Below, one piece after another: positions 39,587 to 49,100 of a stretch of DNA of 64,000 bases (its first letter is position 1; each line of letters starts with the position of its first letter). The position numbers were made by a program, and so were the translations under genes. The notes under the pieces were generated by a model. That model did no database searches and was not told where the DNA came from. It was given only the letters and a program-made list of their open reading frames with translations. Where the stretch lies: the NCBI RefSeq assembly GCF_010091925.1, contig NZ_WVID01000004.1:124001-188000 (forward strand). The letters run 5' to 3'. Source of the DNA: Nostoc sp. B(2019). Lineage in GTDB: Bacteria > Cyanobacteriota > Cyanobacteriia > Cyanobacteriales > Nostocaceae.

Positions 39587-40986
39587 AAGCAGAAAATGTC
39601 GAGGATATATATGAACTCACACCTGTACAAAAGGGTATGCTCTTTCACTGTTTGTATGCAAGCGAGTCAGCATTATACTTTTTTCACCATACCTTAACTT
39701 TGTATGGTAATCCAAATGTAGAGGCTTTTGAACAAGCATGGCAACAAGTAGTAGATAGACATACAGTTTTGCGGACAGGATTTTATTGGGAAGACATTGA
39801 TAATCCGTTACAAGTTGTCTATAAAAAAGTCAAAATTAGCTTAAATCAATACGATTGGCGTGATGTTGAAGAAGCAGAACAACAAGAGCGATTCAAATCA
39901 TTTTTAGAGAGCGATCGCAAATTATGTTTTGACTTTTCCCAACCATGTCTAATGCGTCTAACTTTAATTCGTCTTGCTGACGAACGCTATGAATTTATTT
40001 GGAGTAATCACCATATAACCACAGATGGATGGTCTGGCCCGATCATATTAGAAGAATGCTTACAAATTTACAAATCACTGTGTGAATGTAAAGAAGTGAC
40101 CTTAGCGCCAGCACGTCCTTTTAGGGATTACATTGACTGGTTGCAGCAACAGAATATAGCTAAGACCGAAAAATTTTGGCGTCAAGCATTACAAGGAGTT
40201 AAAACACCAACTCCCCTAACTTATATAGAAAATAATCAATTATCTAACCAAGAAGAGAGGTACGATGAAGAAAGAATTCAGCTATCGGAAACAACTACTA
40301 AAGCACTGCTAGCTTTTGCAACAAAAAATCGTCTAACTCTTGCCACATTAGTTCATGGAATCTGGTCTATTCTCCTAGGTCGTTACACTTGTCGTAACAA
40401 TATAATCTATGGATGTACTGTCACAGGAAGACCAGTTGACTTAGCCGAAGTAGATTCAATAGTTGGTATGTTTATAAATACCTTACCAATTAATGTCAAG
40501 TTAAATCCTGAGCAACAATTGTTGTCATGGTTACAAGATTTTCAGACTCAATTAGTAGAAGCGCGTCACCATGAATATACTCCCCTTACGCAAATTCAGG
40601 GTTGGAGTGAAATACCTAGAAATTTACCCATGTTTGAAACTATTGTTGTAGTTGAAAACCTTCCAGTCAGTCAATTTGTGCAAAATTGGAAAGGAAATAT
40701 AAAATTCAAACAGACTGGAACTTATTACAGAAATAACTACCCTTTGAATTTAGTTATATATCCAGAAGCCGAAATTATAGTAGCAATTTCTTATGATTCT
40801 CGGAGATTTGATATTGCTACAATTACTGGGATAATTAGAGATTTTCAAATCTTGTTACAAGAAATAATGATTAATCCTTCTGTTCAAATTAAGGACTTCT
40901 CATTTTTGACACCACAACAACAGCAAATATCAATAGCTTTAGAAAAAGAAGCATCATTTGATTTGGAATTAGCTCCAATATTGTAA
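39583..40986 (+). CDS. Free-standing NRPS condensation domain
   Basis: 467 residues holding one condensation domain and nothing else. HHITTDGW is intact (His143/144, Asp148). The N-terminus NVEDIYELTPVQKGMLFHCL is the type that follows epimerase domains, closely like the start of the protein at 21285; it presumably docks onto the E-like end of the PKS, with which it overlaps by 4 bases (ATGA). The domain is full length, with the usual RDYIDWLQQQ, FWRQALQG, GRPVDL and MFINTLP segments. It would join the polyketide-extended chain to the amino acid on the PCP of the protein at 43362, whose own C domain is only half present. Confidence 0.93.
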   Translation: MKAENVEDIYELTPVQKGMLFHCLYASESALYFFHHTLTLYGNPNVEAFEQAWQQVVDRHTVLRTGFYWEDIDNPLQVVYKKVKISLNQYDWRDVEEAEQQERFKSFLESDRKLCFDFSQPCLMRLTLIRLADERYEFIWSNHHITTDGWSGPIILEECLQIYKSLCECKEVTLAPARPFRDYIDWLQQQNIAKTEKFWRQALQGVKTPTPLTYIENNQLSNQEERYDEERIQLSETTTKALLAFATKNRLTLATLVHGIWSILLGRYTCRNNIIYGCTVTGRPVDLAEVDSIVGMFINTLPINVKLNPEQQLLSWLQDFQTQLVEARHHEYTPLTQIQGWSEIPRNLPMFETIVVVENLPVSQFVQNWKGNIKFKQTGTYYRNNYPLNLVIYPEAEIIVAISYDSRRFDIATITGIIRDFQILLQEIMINPSVQIKDFSFLTPQQQQISIALEKEASFDLELAPIL

Positions 40987-41118
40987 GTAACTGATAACAC
41001 GCCACATTCATCTCATGAAAATAATGGTTTAGTGATTCGATTCTTAGAAGACTCAATGCAATAAGTAAAAGTATTTATCACCTTTATAATAATTGACAAT
41101 AATTAAAAGGATAAAACT

Positions 41119-42000
41119 ATGATTGTTTCATCTGCAATAGAAAGAAGATATAAACTCTCAAGCGACGAATTCAAGAAATATTATGTTGAGTTAGGAAAAC
41201 CAGTCATAATTTCTGGAGTAATTTCAAGCTGGAATGGTTTCGATAAATGGTCTTTGGAGTGCTTTAAAGATTTATCCCCTTCTCTAAATATTTACGCAAA
41301 GAAATTTAGCGATAAGGGAATTGAAATATGTAGTTTAACAATGGAAAGATATATAGAATTAATAGAAAATTATGAAGAAGATCCTCAAAATAATGCTCGA
41401 CCGCCATATTGCCATGACCTACCTTTATTTAGCTTAATACCCTCTTTAGTAGAAGATGCTCAACCATTTCCTTTTGATTATTTGCCAGAATGGTATTGGT
41501 ATAAATGGTGGCGTTACTGCCAGTTTTTCTTAGGTTCTTCTAATAGTATTACACCACTACATTTTGATTGTCTTCTGACTAATAATATTTTTTTTCAAGT
41601 TGTTGGACGTAAACAATTTACTATATTACTGCATGAAGATGCTAAATATTGTTATCGCAAAGGCTGGCGATGGTTTCTTGTTAATCCAGAAAATCCAGAT
41701 TTAAATAAATATCCTGAATACAAAAATGCTAAACCAATTAAATTTATTGTAAATCCTGGGGATATTGTCTATATGCCTCCCGGAACGCTGCATCATGTTC
41801 GGAGTTTAGACAAGTCAATTTCATTTAATATCGATTGGCATACTCAAAAAAGTTCACTGAATGCTATAGCAGCTATTAGAAAAGGTATGCCAGTTCAAAA
41901 TTTATACTATAACTTTTTATTAGCTATGGGTTTAGTATTAAAAGTACCTCCTCAAGTTATTTTTAAATTTTATAAGTCTTATCTAAATTATGTTTCTTAG
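41119..42000 (+). CDS. JmjC/cupin_8-type Fe(II)/2-oxoglutarate oxygenase (second of two)
   Basis: 293 residues, same family as the gene at 13624 but clearly diverged. Iron ligands HFD (His148, Asp150) and TLHHV (His225, possibly 226); between them lie GRKQFTILLHEDAKYCY and NPGDIVYMPPGT. An AAGGA ribosome-binding site precedes the ATG. It lies after a free-standing C domain and before a Dab aminotransferase and a half-C-A-PCP protein. Its place in the gene order mirrors that of the TauD-like hydroxylase, so I infer that it hydroxylates the Dab-like residue of the adjacent module, free or carrier-bound. Function not demonstrated; a structural cupin or an oxygenase acting on another residue is possible. 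Confidence 0.82.
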   Translation: MIVSSAIERRYKLSSDEFKKYYVELGKPVIISGVISSWNGFDKWSLECFKDLSPSLNIYAKKFSDKGIEICSLTMERYIELIENYEEDPQNNARPPYCHDLPLFSLIPSLVEDAQPFPFDYLPEWYWYKWWRYCQFFLGSSNSITPLHFDCLLTNNIFFQVVGRKQFTILLHEDAKYCYRKGWRWFLVNPENPDLNKYPEYKNAKPIKFIVNPGDIVYMPPGTLHHVRSLDKSISFNIDWHTQKSSLNAIAAIRKGMPVQNLYYNFLLAMGLVLKVPPQVIFKFYKSYLNYVS

Positions 42001-42050
42001 AAAATATGCAGCATCCATAATTCAGTTTCTAATTCAAATAAAAGCATCTC

Positions 42051-43307
42051 ATGAATATATTTGAAAAGTGTGAATCCAATGTCAGAAGCTATTGCCGTAA
42101 TTTTCCTGATATATTTCATAGAGCCAAAGGTTCTATAATTTATTCAGACTCAGGCAAAGAATATATTGATTTTTTTGCAGGGGCAGGTGCTTTAAATTAT
42201 GGACATAACCATGACTATATAAAACAAAAGGTTATGTCATATTTAGATGCCGATGGGATTGCACATGGTTTAGATATGTATACTTCGGCTAAAGAGAAGT
42301 TTTTAGCTAAGTTTGATGAGGTAGTGCTAAGTTCAAGAAAACTAGATTATCGTATTCAGTTTTGCGGGCCAACAGGAACAAATGCAGTTGAAGCAGCTTT
42401 AAAGTTAGCCAGAAAAGTCAAACAAAGATCAGGTATATTCTCCTTCATGGGAGCATATCACGGCATGACTTTGGGTAGCCTATCGATTAGTGGTAATGTT
42501 GGAATTCGAGCCGGGGCAATTGGGACATCAAATAATGTAACATTTATGCCTTATCCCTATGGCTTTATGGAAAGTTTTGACACAATACAATATATAAAAT
42601 CGGTTTTAAATGATATAAATTCTGGAATTGAAAAACCAGCAGCAATAATTTTTGAAACGGTGCAAGCTGAAGGTGGAGTTGTTATAGCTCCTATTGAGTG
42701 GATGCAAAGACTAAAGAATTTATGTGAAGAGAATGATATTTTATTAATTTGTGATGATATTCAAGTCGGCTGTGGTCGAACAGGGCCTTTCTTTTCTTTT
42801 GAAAGAGCAGATATTGTTCCCGATATGGTAGTACTTTCTAAATCTATTAGTGGCTATGGGTTTCCAATGTCACTATTATTGATTAAGCCAGAATTGGATA
42901 TATGGGAACCAGGCGAACATAATGGTACTTTTAGGGGTAATCAATTAGCATTTGTAGGGGCTACAGCTGCTTTAGAGTATAGAGAAAGTTGCAATTTTGA
43001 ACAAGATGTTAAAGCTAAAGAGATTTTCCTGAAAAATTTTCTAACTCAACAAATATTACCAATTAGTGAAAAAATAGCAATCCGTGGAATTGGAATGATT
43101 TGGGGGATTGATGTTAAAAACTTTGGCGGTAGCAGTTTAGCTAAAAGTATTACATCACGTTGCTTTGAACTGGGGTTAATAGTTGAGCGAGCTGGCAGGA
43201 ATGATACTGTTATTAAAATTTTGCCACCTTTAATAATTGATATGCTCACTTTAGAAAAAGGATGTTCAATTATCAAACAAGCTTTTAATGATTGCATATC
43301 AAAGTAG
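42051..43307 (+). CDS. Diaminobutyrate-2-oxoglutarate aminotransferase (EctB-like)
   Basis: 418-residue class III PLP aminotransferase closely resembling EctB: ESNVRSYCRNFPDIF, YIDFFAGAGALNYGHNH, FCGPTGTNAVEAALKLARK, IFETVQAEGGV, DDIQVGCGRTG, PLP-lysine motif LSKSISG (Lys264) and PGEHNGTFRGNQLAF. It makes L-2,4-diaminobutyrate from aspartate-semialdehyde and glutamate. No other ectoine genes are present, so the Dab is for the synthetase: the next gene has an A domain with a Dab-type code. Start ATG at 42051 matches the family's N-terminus; length is normal (about 420). Confidence 0.93.
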   Translation: MNIFEKCESNVRSYCRNFPDIFHRAKGSIIYSDSGKEYIDFFAGAGALNYGHNHDYIKQKVMSYLDADGIAHGLDMYTSAKEKFLAKFDEVVLSSRKLDYRIQFCGPTGTNAVEAALKLARKVKQRSGIFSFMGAYHGMTLGSLSISGNVGIRAGAIGTSNNVTFMPYPYGFMESFDTIQYIKSVLNDINSGIEKPAAIIFETVQAEGGVVIAPIEWMQRLKNLCEENDILLICDDIQVGCGRTGPFFSFERADIVPDMVVLSKSISGYGFPMSLLLIKPELDIWEPGEHNGTFRGNQLAFVGATAALEYRESCNFEQDVKAKEIFLKNFLTQQILPISEKIAIRGIGMIWGIDVKNFGGSSLAKSITSRCFELGLIVERAGRNDTVIKILPPLIIDMLTLEKGCSIIKQAFNDCISK

Positions 43308-43361
43308 ATTGACGTACTAGTATTGATAACTCAGTAAGCAATTGGTTACAAGGAGATAACT

Positions 43362-46124
43362 ATGGGTATATATCTATCGAATGATTTATTCTCTCAAAAA
43401 GTTTATTGGATAAATAAACTATCGGGAGAACTACCAGAAACAAATCTGATGCTGGATTATGTAAGACCTTCGTTATCTAGTGGTAAAAACAAATCTCTTA
43501 GTTTTGATTTATCAAATGATTTATCTCAAGCAATCATTAAGCTAGCTAAAAGCTCTGATTTTTCGATTTACTTAATACTTGTATCTGCATTTAACATACT
43601 ACTGCAAAAATATACTAGAAATAATGATGTTGTTGTCGGGATACCGATATATGAGGACATTGGTATAGATTGCGTCAATACTAAAGTTATTCCTTTGCGT
43701 ACTCAAGTCACACCTCAACTTTCATTCAGAGATTTGCTTTTTCAAGTCAAAGATGCTGCGATCGCAGCTTACACTCATCAGAATTACAATTTTGATGAAC
43801 TAATTGATTTATTGGAGTTACCAACAAGTCCCAATCGCCATCCAATTTTTGACATAGTAGTTTGTTTAGAAAATATTCATCTCAAAAGTAATTTAAATCA
43901 ACTCAATAATGACATCACAATTTCTTTTACAGTTAACGGTGAAAATATTAGTGCTGATATAGACTATAAACAAGATTTATTTCAAGATGAAAATATAAAA
44001 TTGATGGGTAGATATTATACTAATGTTCTTGAAAATGTTATAAATAACGTCAATACTAAAATATTAGATACTGTTTTCTTAAAAGAGTTCGATAAACAAC
44101 AGATATTAAAACAATTTAATAACAATATTAAAAAGTATCCAGTTGAACAAACAATAAATAGCTTATTTGAAAATCAAGTATCTCAAACTCCAAATAATAT
44201 CGCTGTTATTCATCAACAAACTAAACTAACGTATCAGCAACTCAATCAAAAAGCTAACCAGCTAGCTGGAATCCTGCGTAAACTAGGAGTCGCTAAAGGA
44301 GAATTTGTAGGTATTTTTAAAGACCGCGATATCAATTTTTTGATTGCTATTCTTGCTATATATAAAGCAGGTGGTGCTTATGTACCTATTGATAGTACTT
44401 ACCCACCAAATCGAATTAAATATATGCTATCTAACAGCGAAGTTAGATTTCTATTAACAGATTTTTCGCTATTTAATGTTTTATCCGAATTAGTAGAAGG
44501 TTGTTCACAGCTATCATCTGTTATTTGTTTAGATAGCATTGCTCATGAGAATACATTGCTTGCTAAAAAAACAAAATTAAAGATATATAGTCGATTTGAT
44601 TTTGAACAGTTGCCTAATGATAACTTAGAACATATTAATGATGCTGTTGACCCAGCTTATATGCTTTATACTTCCGGGTCTACAGGGCTACCAAAAGGGG
44701 CAATTGTCAGGCATGACGGTGCAATTAATCATATTTATGCTCAATTTGATGAGTTGGAGTTAACGCAGGAGTTTTGTTTTCTCCAAAGCGCTCCTTCTTC
44801 AACGGATATTTCTGTATGGCAATTTTTAGCACCACTTTTAATAGGTGGAAAAACAGTAATTGTAGATATAGAAACTGTTGCTATTCCTGATAAACTATTT
44901 AAGGCACTGAAATCACAAAAAATTACAGTTGTTGAATTAGTACCAGCATTATTTGGCGGCTTACTGGAATATACTTCTCAGCTAGCGATTCATGAAAGAG
45001 AATTGCCTGATTTAAAATGGATGATGGTTGTAGGGGAACCAGTATCGGTAAATTGGGTAAATAAGTGGCTCCAGATATATCCCGAAATCAAAATTGTTAA
45101 CGCTTATGGCCCTACCGAGGCTGCTGATGATATTACCCAGTTTATTGTTAACAAGCCTTTGCCAGAAAATCAGCGAGCAGTTCCAATTGGTAAACCATTA
45201 GCCAACTTAAATCTCTACATTCTAGATGAGGAAATGCACCTATTACCTATTGGTGTTCCTGGAGAAATTTGTGTATCAGGAATTGGTGTAGGTGATGGAT
45301 ACTGGAAAAATCCCGAAAAAACTAATTTAAGCTTTGTTCCCAATCCGTTTACAGATGTTAGTCAGAATTTACCAGAAAATCGTGAAGATTTAATCTATAA
45401 AACTGGAGATTTAGGAAGATGGCTTCCTGATGGGAATATGGAATTTCTCGGACGTATTGACCATCAAGTAAAGATTCGTGGCTTTCGGGTTGAACTTGGG
45501 GAAATTGAGACATTTCTGGGTCAGCACCCGAATGTACGTGAAAATGTAGTCGTGGTTTATCAGGATGAACCAGGTAACTTGCAATTAGTTGCTTATGTGG
45601 TTGCTAAGACACAAGCAGTTCCTAGTATTAGTGAATTGCGTAGCTTCTTAAAAGAAAAGTTACCTGACCACATGTTACCTTCTGCGTTTGTGATGGTGGA
45701 AAATTTACCACTAGCACCTAGCGGTAAGGTAGACCGTAAAGCTCTGCCCAAACCAGATAATCTTCGCCCAGAATTAGAAACAGCTTACGTATTGCCGCGA
45801 AATGAGATGGAACACGCAATTGCTGACATTTGGCAAAAAATACTTAAGGTGGAGAAAGTCGGCATTCAAGATAACTTTTTTGATCTTGGTGGTCATTCGC
45901 TAAATGTGCTTCAGGTTTACAGCAAACTGCGGGAACTTTTTAAAGCGGACTTAGTAATAACTGACCTATTTAAATATCCAACAATCAGTTCCATATCACG
46001 GTATTTAAGTCAAGAAGATGATGATAGCTTTGCAAATCAAAGCAATGAATTAAATGAACAGTTGGAAGCTGGCAAGGCACGATTAAAGCAACGCTTTTTA
46101 CAAAAAAGACAACAGAATGTTTAA
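43362..46124 (+). CDS. NRPS: half condensation domain-A(Dab-like)-PCP
   Basis: 920 residues with a strong AAGGAG ribosome-binding site 6 bases before the ATG, so the unusual start is real. The first 245 or so residues match only the C-terminal lobe of a C domain, beginning at the 'YW...L' region (VYWINKLSGELPE); the N-lobe with HHxxxDG is absent, and only 54 bases separate it from the upstream gene. A domain (about 262-790): A3 YTSGSTGLPKG near 434, A10 SGKVDR near 786, hand-read code D-I-W-E-M-V-A-D-D, close to the diaminobutyrate code D-I-W-E-L-T-A-D-D. PCP Ser lies in GGHSL (about 842-846). The basic tail (KARLKQRFLQKRQ) probably docks to the next PKS. Catalytic condensation must come in trans from the free-standing C at 39583. 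Confidence 0.92.
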   Translation: MGIYLSNDLFSQKVYWINKLSGELPETNLMLDYVRPSLSSGKNKSLSFDLSNDLSQAIIKLAKSSDFSIYLILVSAFNILLQKYTRNNDVVVGIPIYEDIGIDCVNTKVIPLRTQVTPQLSFRDLLFQVKDAAIAAYTHQNYNFDELIDLLELPTSPNRHPIFDIVVCLENIHLKSNLNQLNNDITISFTVNGENISADIDYKQDLFQDENIKLMGRYYTNVLENVINNVNTKILDTVFLKEFDKQQILKQFNNNIKKYPVEQTINSLFENQVSQTPNNIAVIHQQTKLTYQQLNQKANQLAGILRKLGVAKGEFVGIFKDRDINFLIAILAIYKAGGAYVPIDSTYPPNRIKYMLSNSEVRFLLTDFSLFNVLSELVEGCSQLSSVICLDSIAHENTLLAKKTKLKIYSRFDFEQLPNDNLEHINDAVDPAYMLYTSGSTGLPKGAIVRHDGAINHIYAQFDELELTQEFCFLQSAPSSTDISVWQFLAPLLIGGKTVIVDIETVAIPDKLFKALKSQKITVVELVPALFGGLLEYTSQLAIHERELPDLKWMMVVGEPVSVNWVNKWLQIYPEIKIVNAYGPTEAADDITQFIVNKPLPENQRAVPIGKPLANLNLYILDEEMHLLPIGVPGEICVSGIGVGDGYWKNPEKTNLSFVPNPFTDVSQNLPENREDLIYKTGDLGRWLPDGNMEFLGRIDHQVKIRGFRVELGEIETFLGQHPNVRENVVVVYQDEPGNLQLVAYVVAKTQAVPSISELRSFLKEKLPDHMLPSAFVMVENLPLAPSGKVDRKALPKPDNLRPELETAYVLPRNEMEHAIADIWQKILKVEKVGIQDNFFDLGGHSLNVLQVYSKLRELFKADLVITDLFKYPTISSISRYLSQEDDDSFANQSNELNEQLEAGKARLKQRFLQKRQQNV

Positions 46125-46148
46125 CAGTTTCAAGAGTTAAAATTACTT

Positions 46149-49100
46149 ATGGAAGGTTCAGAATATTTAAGTAACAAAAATGGTTTAGAAATAGCTATTA
46201 TTGGCATGAGCGGCTGTTTTCCTGATGCTGATAACATTGAGCAGTTTTGGCTAAACCTCCGAGACGGAGTAGAGTCAGTACATAGATTTAGTGACCAAGA
46301 ATTAAAAGATTTAGGTGTAGATGCGGCTTTATTGAGCGATATCAATTATGTTAAAGCAGAGGGTGTAGTCGCAGGTATCGACTTATTTGATGCTTCATTC
46401 TTTGACATCAGCCCTAGAGAAGCTGAAGTGATGGATCCTTCACTGCGTTTTTTCTTGGAGTATTCATGGAAAGCACTTGAGGATGCTGGTTATAGTTCAG
46501 ATATCTATAGAAAACCGATTGGGGTTTACGCTGGAACAAGTTTTGGCAGTTATCTACTTAATATTTATTCTAATTATGATCTGATAGCCTCTGTGGGTGA
46601 TAAGCAGATAGAAAAGGGAACTTCTCCAGATTATGTTACGACACTTGCTTCTTATAAATTGAATCTGCAAGGGCCAAGTTATGCAGTTCAAACTACTTGC
46701 TCAAGCTCATTGGTTGCTGTACATTTAGCCTGCCAAAGTCTGCTTAGCGGTGAGTGTGATATTGCTTTAGCAGGAGGAGTTTCAATATCCACAGCAAATG
46801 GTTATTTGTATCAACAGGGAGGTATTGAATCTCCTGATGGACATTGCCGTGCTTTTGATGCTAAGGCTGCGGGAACAGTAAAAGGAAGGGGTTTAGGTCT
46901 TGTAGTTTTAAAGCGTTTAGAAGAAGCGATCGCAGATGGAGATTGCATCCATGCTATTATCAAAGGCTCTGCGATTAATAACGATGGGTCAAACAAAGTT
47001 AGCTACACAGCACCCAGCGTAGATGGTCAAGCCAAAGTAATTAGAGCAGCTCAGGTTATGGCTGAGGTCGAACCTGATACCATTAGCTACATTGAAGCGC
47101 ATGGAACCGGGACTTCTTTAGGTGATCCCGTCGAAATCGCTGCCTTAACACAAGCTTTTCGTACTAAAACTCAAAACAAGGGATTTTGTGGCATTGGTTC
47201 TGTAAAAACCAACATTGGGCATTTAGATTCAACTGCTGGCGTAGCAGGTTTGATTAAAACCGTACTAGCCCTAAAACATCAACAAATTCCCCCTAGTTTG
47301 AACTTTGAAGAACCATCACCCCAAATTGATTTCGCTAATAGTCCGTTTTATGTCAACAACACACTATCTGAGTGGAAAACTAACGGCACTCCTCGCCGTG
47401 CGGGTGTTAGTTCCTTTGGCTTTGGTGGGACAAATGCCCATGTGATTTTAGAAGAAGCTCCCATAATTAAATCCTCTAGTTCTTCTCGGACTTGGCAACT
47501 ATTATTACTTTCAACAAAGACGAATACAGCACTAGAAATTGCTACAGAAAATCTGGCTAATTACCTACAAAAAAATCCAGATTTAAATCTTGCGGATGTT
47601 GCTCATACCTTACAATTAGGTCGGTGGACTTTGAACCATCGCCGAATGGTAGTTTGCCAAAACCAAGAAGACGCAATCAGCGCATTGCAAGACCCTCAAA
47701 GAGCTTTCACTCATTACCAAGAACCTTGTAATCGCCCGATTGTATTTATGTTTTCTGGACAAGGTTCCCAATATGTAAATATGGGTCTAGAATTATACGA
47801 GAGTGAAAGCGTATTTAGAAAGCAAGTTGATTACTGCTGCGAACTACTCAAACCTTACTTAGAATTAGACCTACGTACAGTTCTTTATCCCAACGCCGAA
47901 ACAGCTTTAACAGCAACACAAAAGTTACAGCAAACAGCAATTACTCAACCAGCATTATTTGTGATTGAATATGCTCTAACTCAGTTGTGGATGACATGGG
48001 GTGTGTACCCTGAAATGATGATTGGTCACAGTATAGGAGAGTATGTAGCTGCAACGATCGCTGGAGTTTTCTCTTTAGAAGATGCCCTAGCGATCGTTGC
48101 AATGCGAGGAAAACTCATGCAGCAGTTACCTAGTGGTGCTATGCTCTCAGTTCAGCTACCAGAACAAGAAGTACAACAACTACTAGAAAAGGAAATATCT
48201 CTAGCTGCAAGTAATGCACCTTCTTCCTGCGTGGTGTCTGGTTCAGAAGAAGCAATAGAGAAATTGCAACAGAAGCTACAACAAATCGGTGTAAATTGTA
48301 GGCGTTTGCATACTTCTCATGCCTTTCATTCTCTAATGATGGAACCCATCATTAAGACATTTATCCAGTCATTACAAAAAGTAAAACTCAATTCCCCAAA
48401 AATTCCCTTTATTTCTAATGTCAGTGGAACTTGGATAACCGCAGCCGAAGCAACAGATCCTAACTATTGGGCTAGACATTTAAGGGAACCAGTACGCTTC
48501 AGTTTAGGAATCACTGAATTACTCAAACAGCCAGAACCAATACTGTTGGAAGTTGGGCCAGGACGCACACTAAGTAGTTTGGCTAAACAACATCAAACAG
48601 ATAAACTCATAGCACTAACATCCATACGACATCCTCAAGAGCAACAATCGGATGTAGGCTTTTTACTTAATACTTTGGGTAGGCTTTGGTTAGTAGGAGT
48701 TAAAATTGATTGGTCGGGTTTTTATGTAGACGAAAAGCGCCATCGCATACCCTTACCTACTTATCCTTTTGAGCGCCAGCGTTACTGGATTGAGGTAAAT
48801 CGAAACGCGACCTTAGCCATAATGTCGCCAAAAACTTCAGATAAAAAGCCAGATATTGCTGACTGGTTCTATGTTCCTCGTTGGAAAGAATCTACACCTC
48901 TTGAGTTTTTTCAACAAGACAAATTAGGAGAACAAAAGTTATCTTGGTTAGTGTTTGTCGATAACTATGGAGTTGGATCAGAAATTATCGAACGACTCAA
49001 ACAACAGGGTCATGATGTGATTGTCGTTAGGGCCGCAGATAAATTTGCCAAACTTAATGACTGTACATATACAATTAATCCCCAACAAAGGGATGACTAT

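Noticed and set aside
42051-43307. Ectoine biosynthesis locus
   Set aside because: Only the EctB-like enzyme is present; no EctA or EctC, and the neighbours are synthetase genes, so Dab supply is the better reading.
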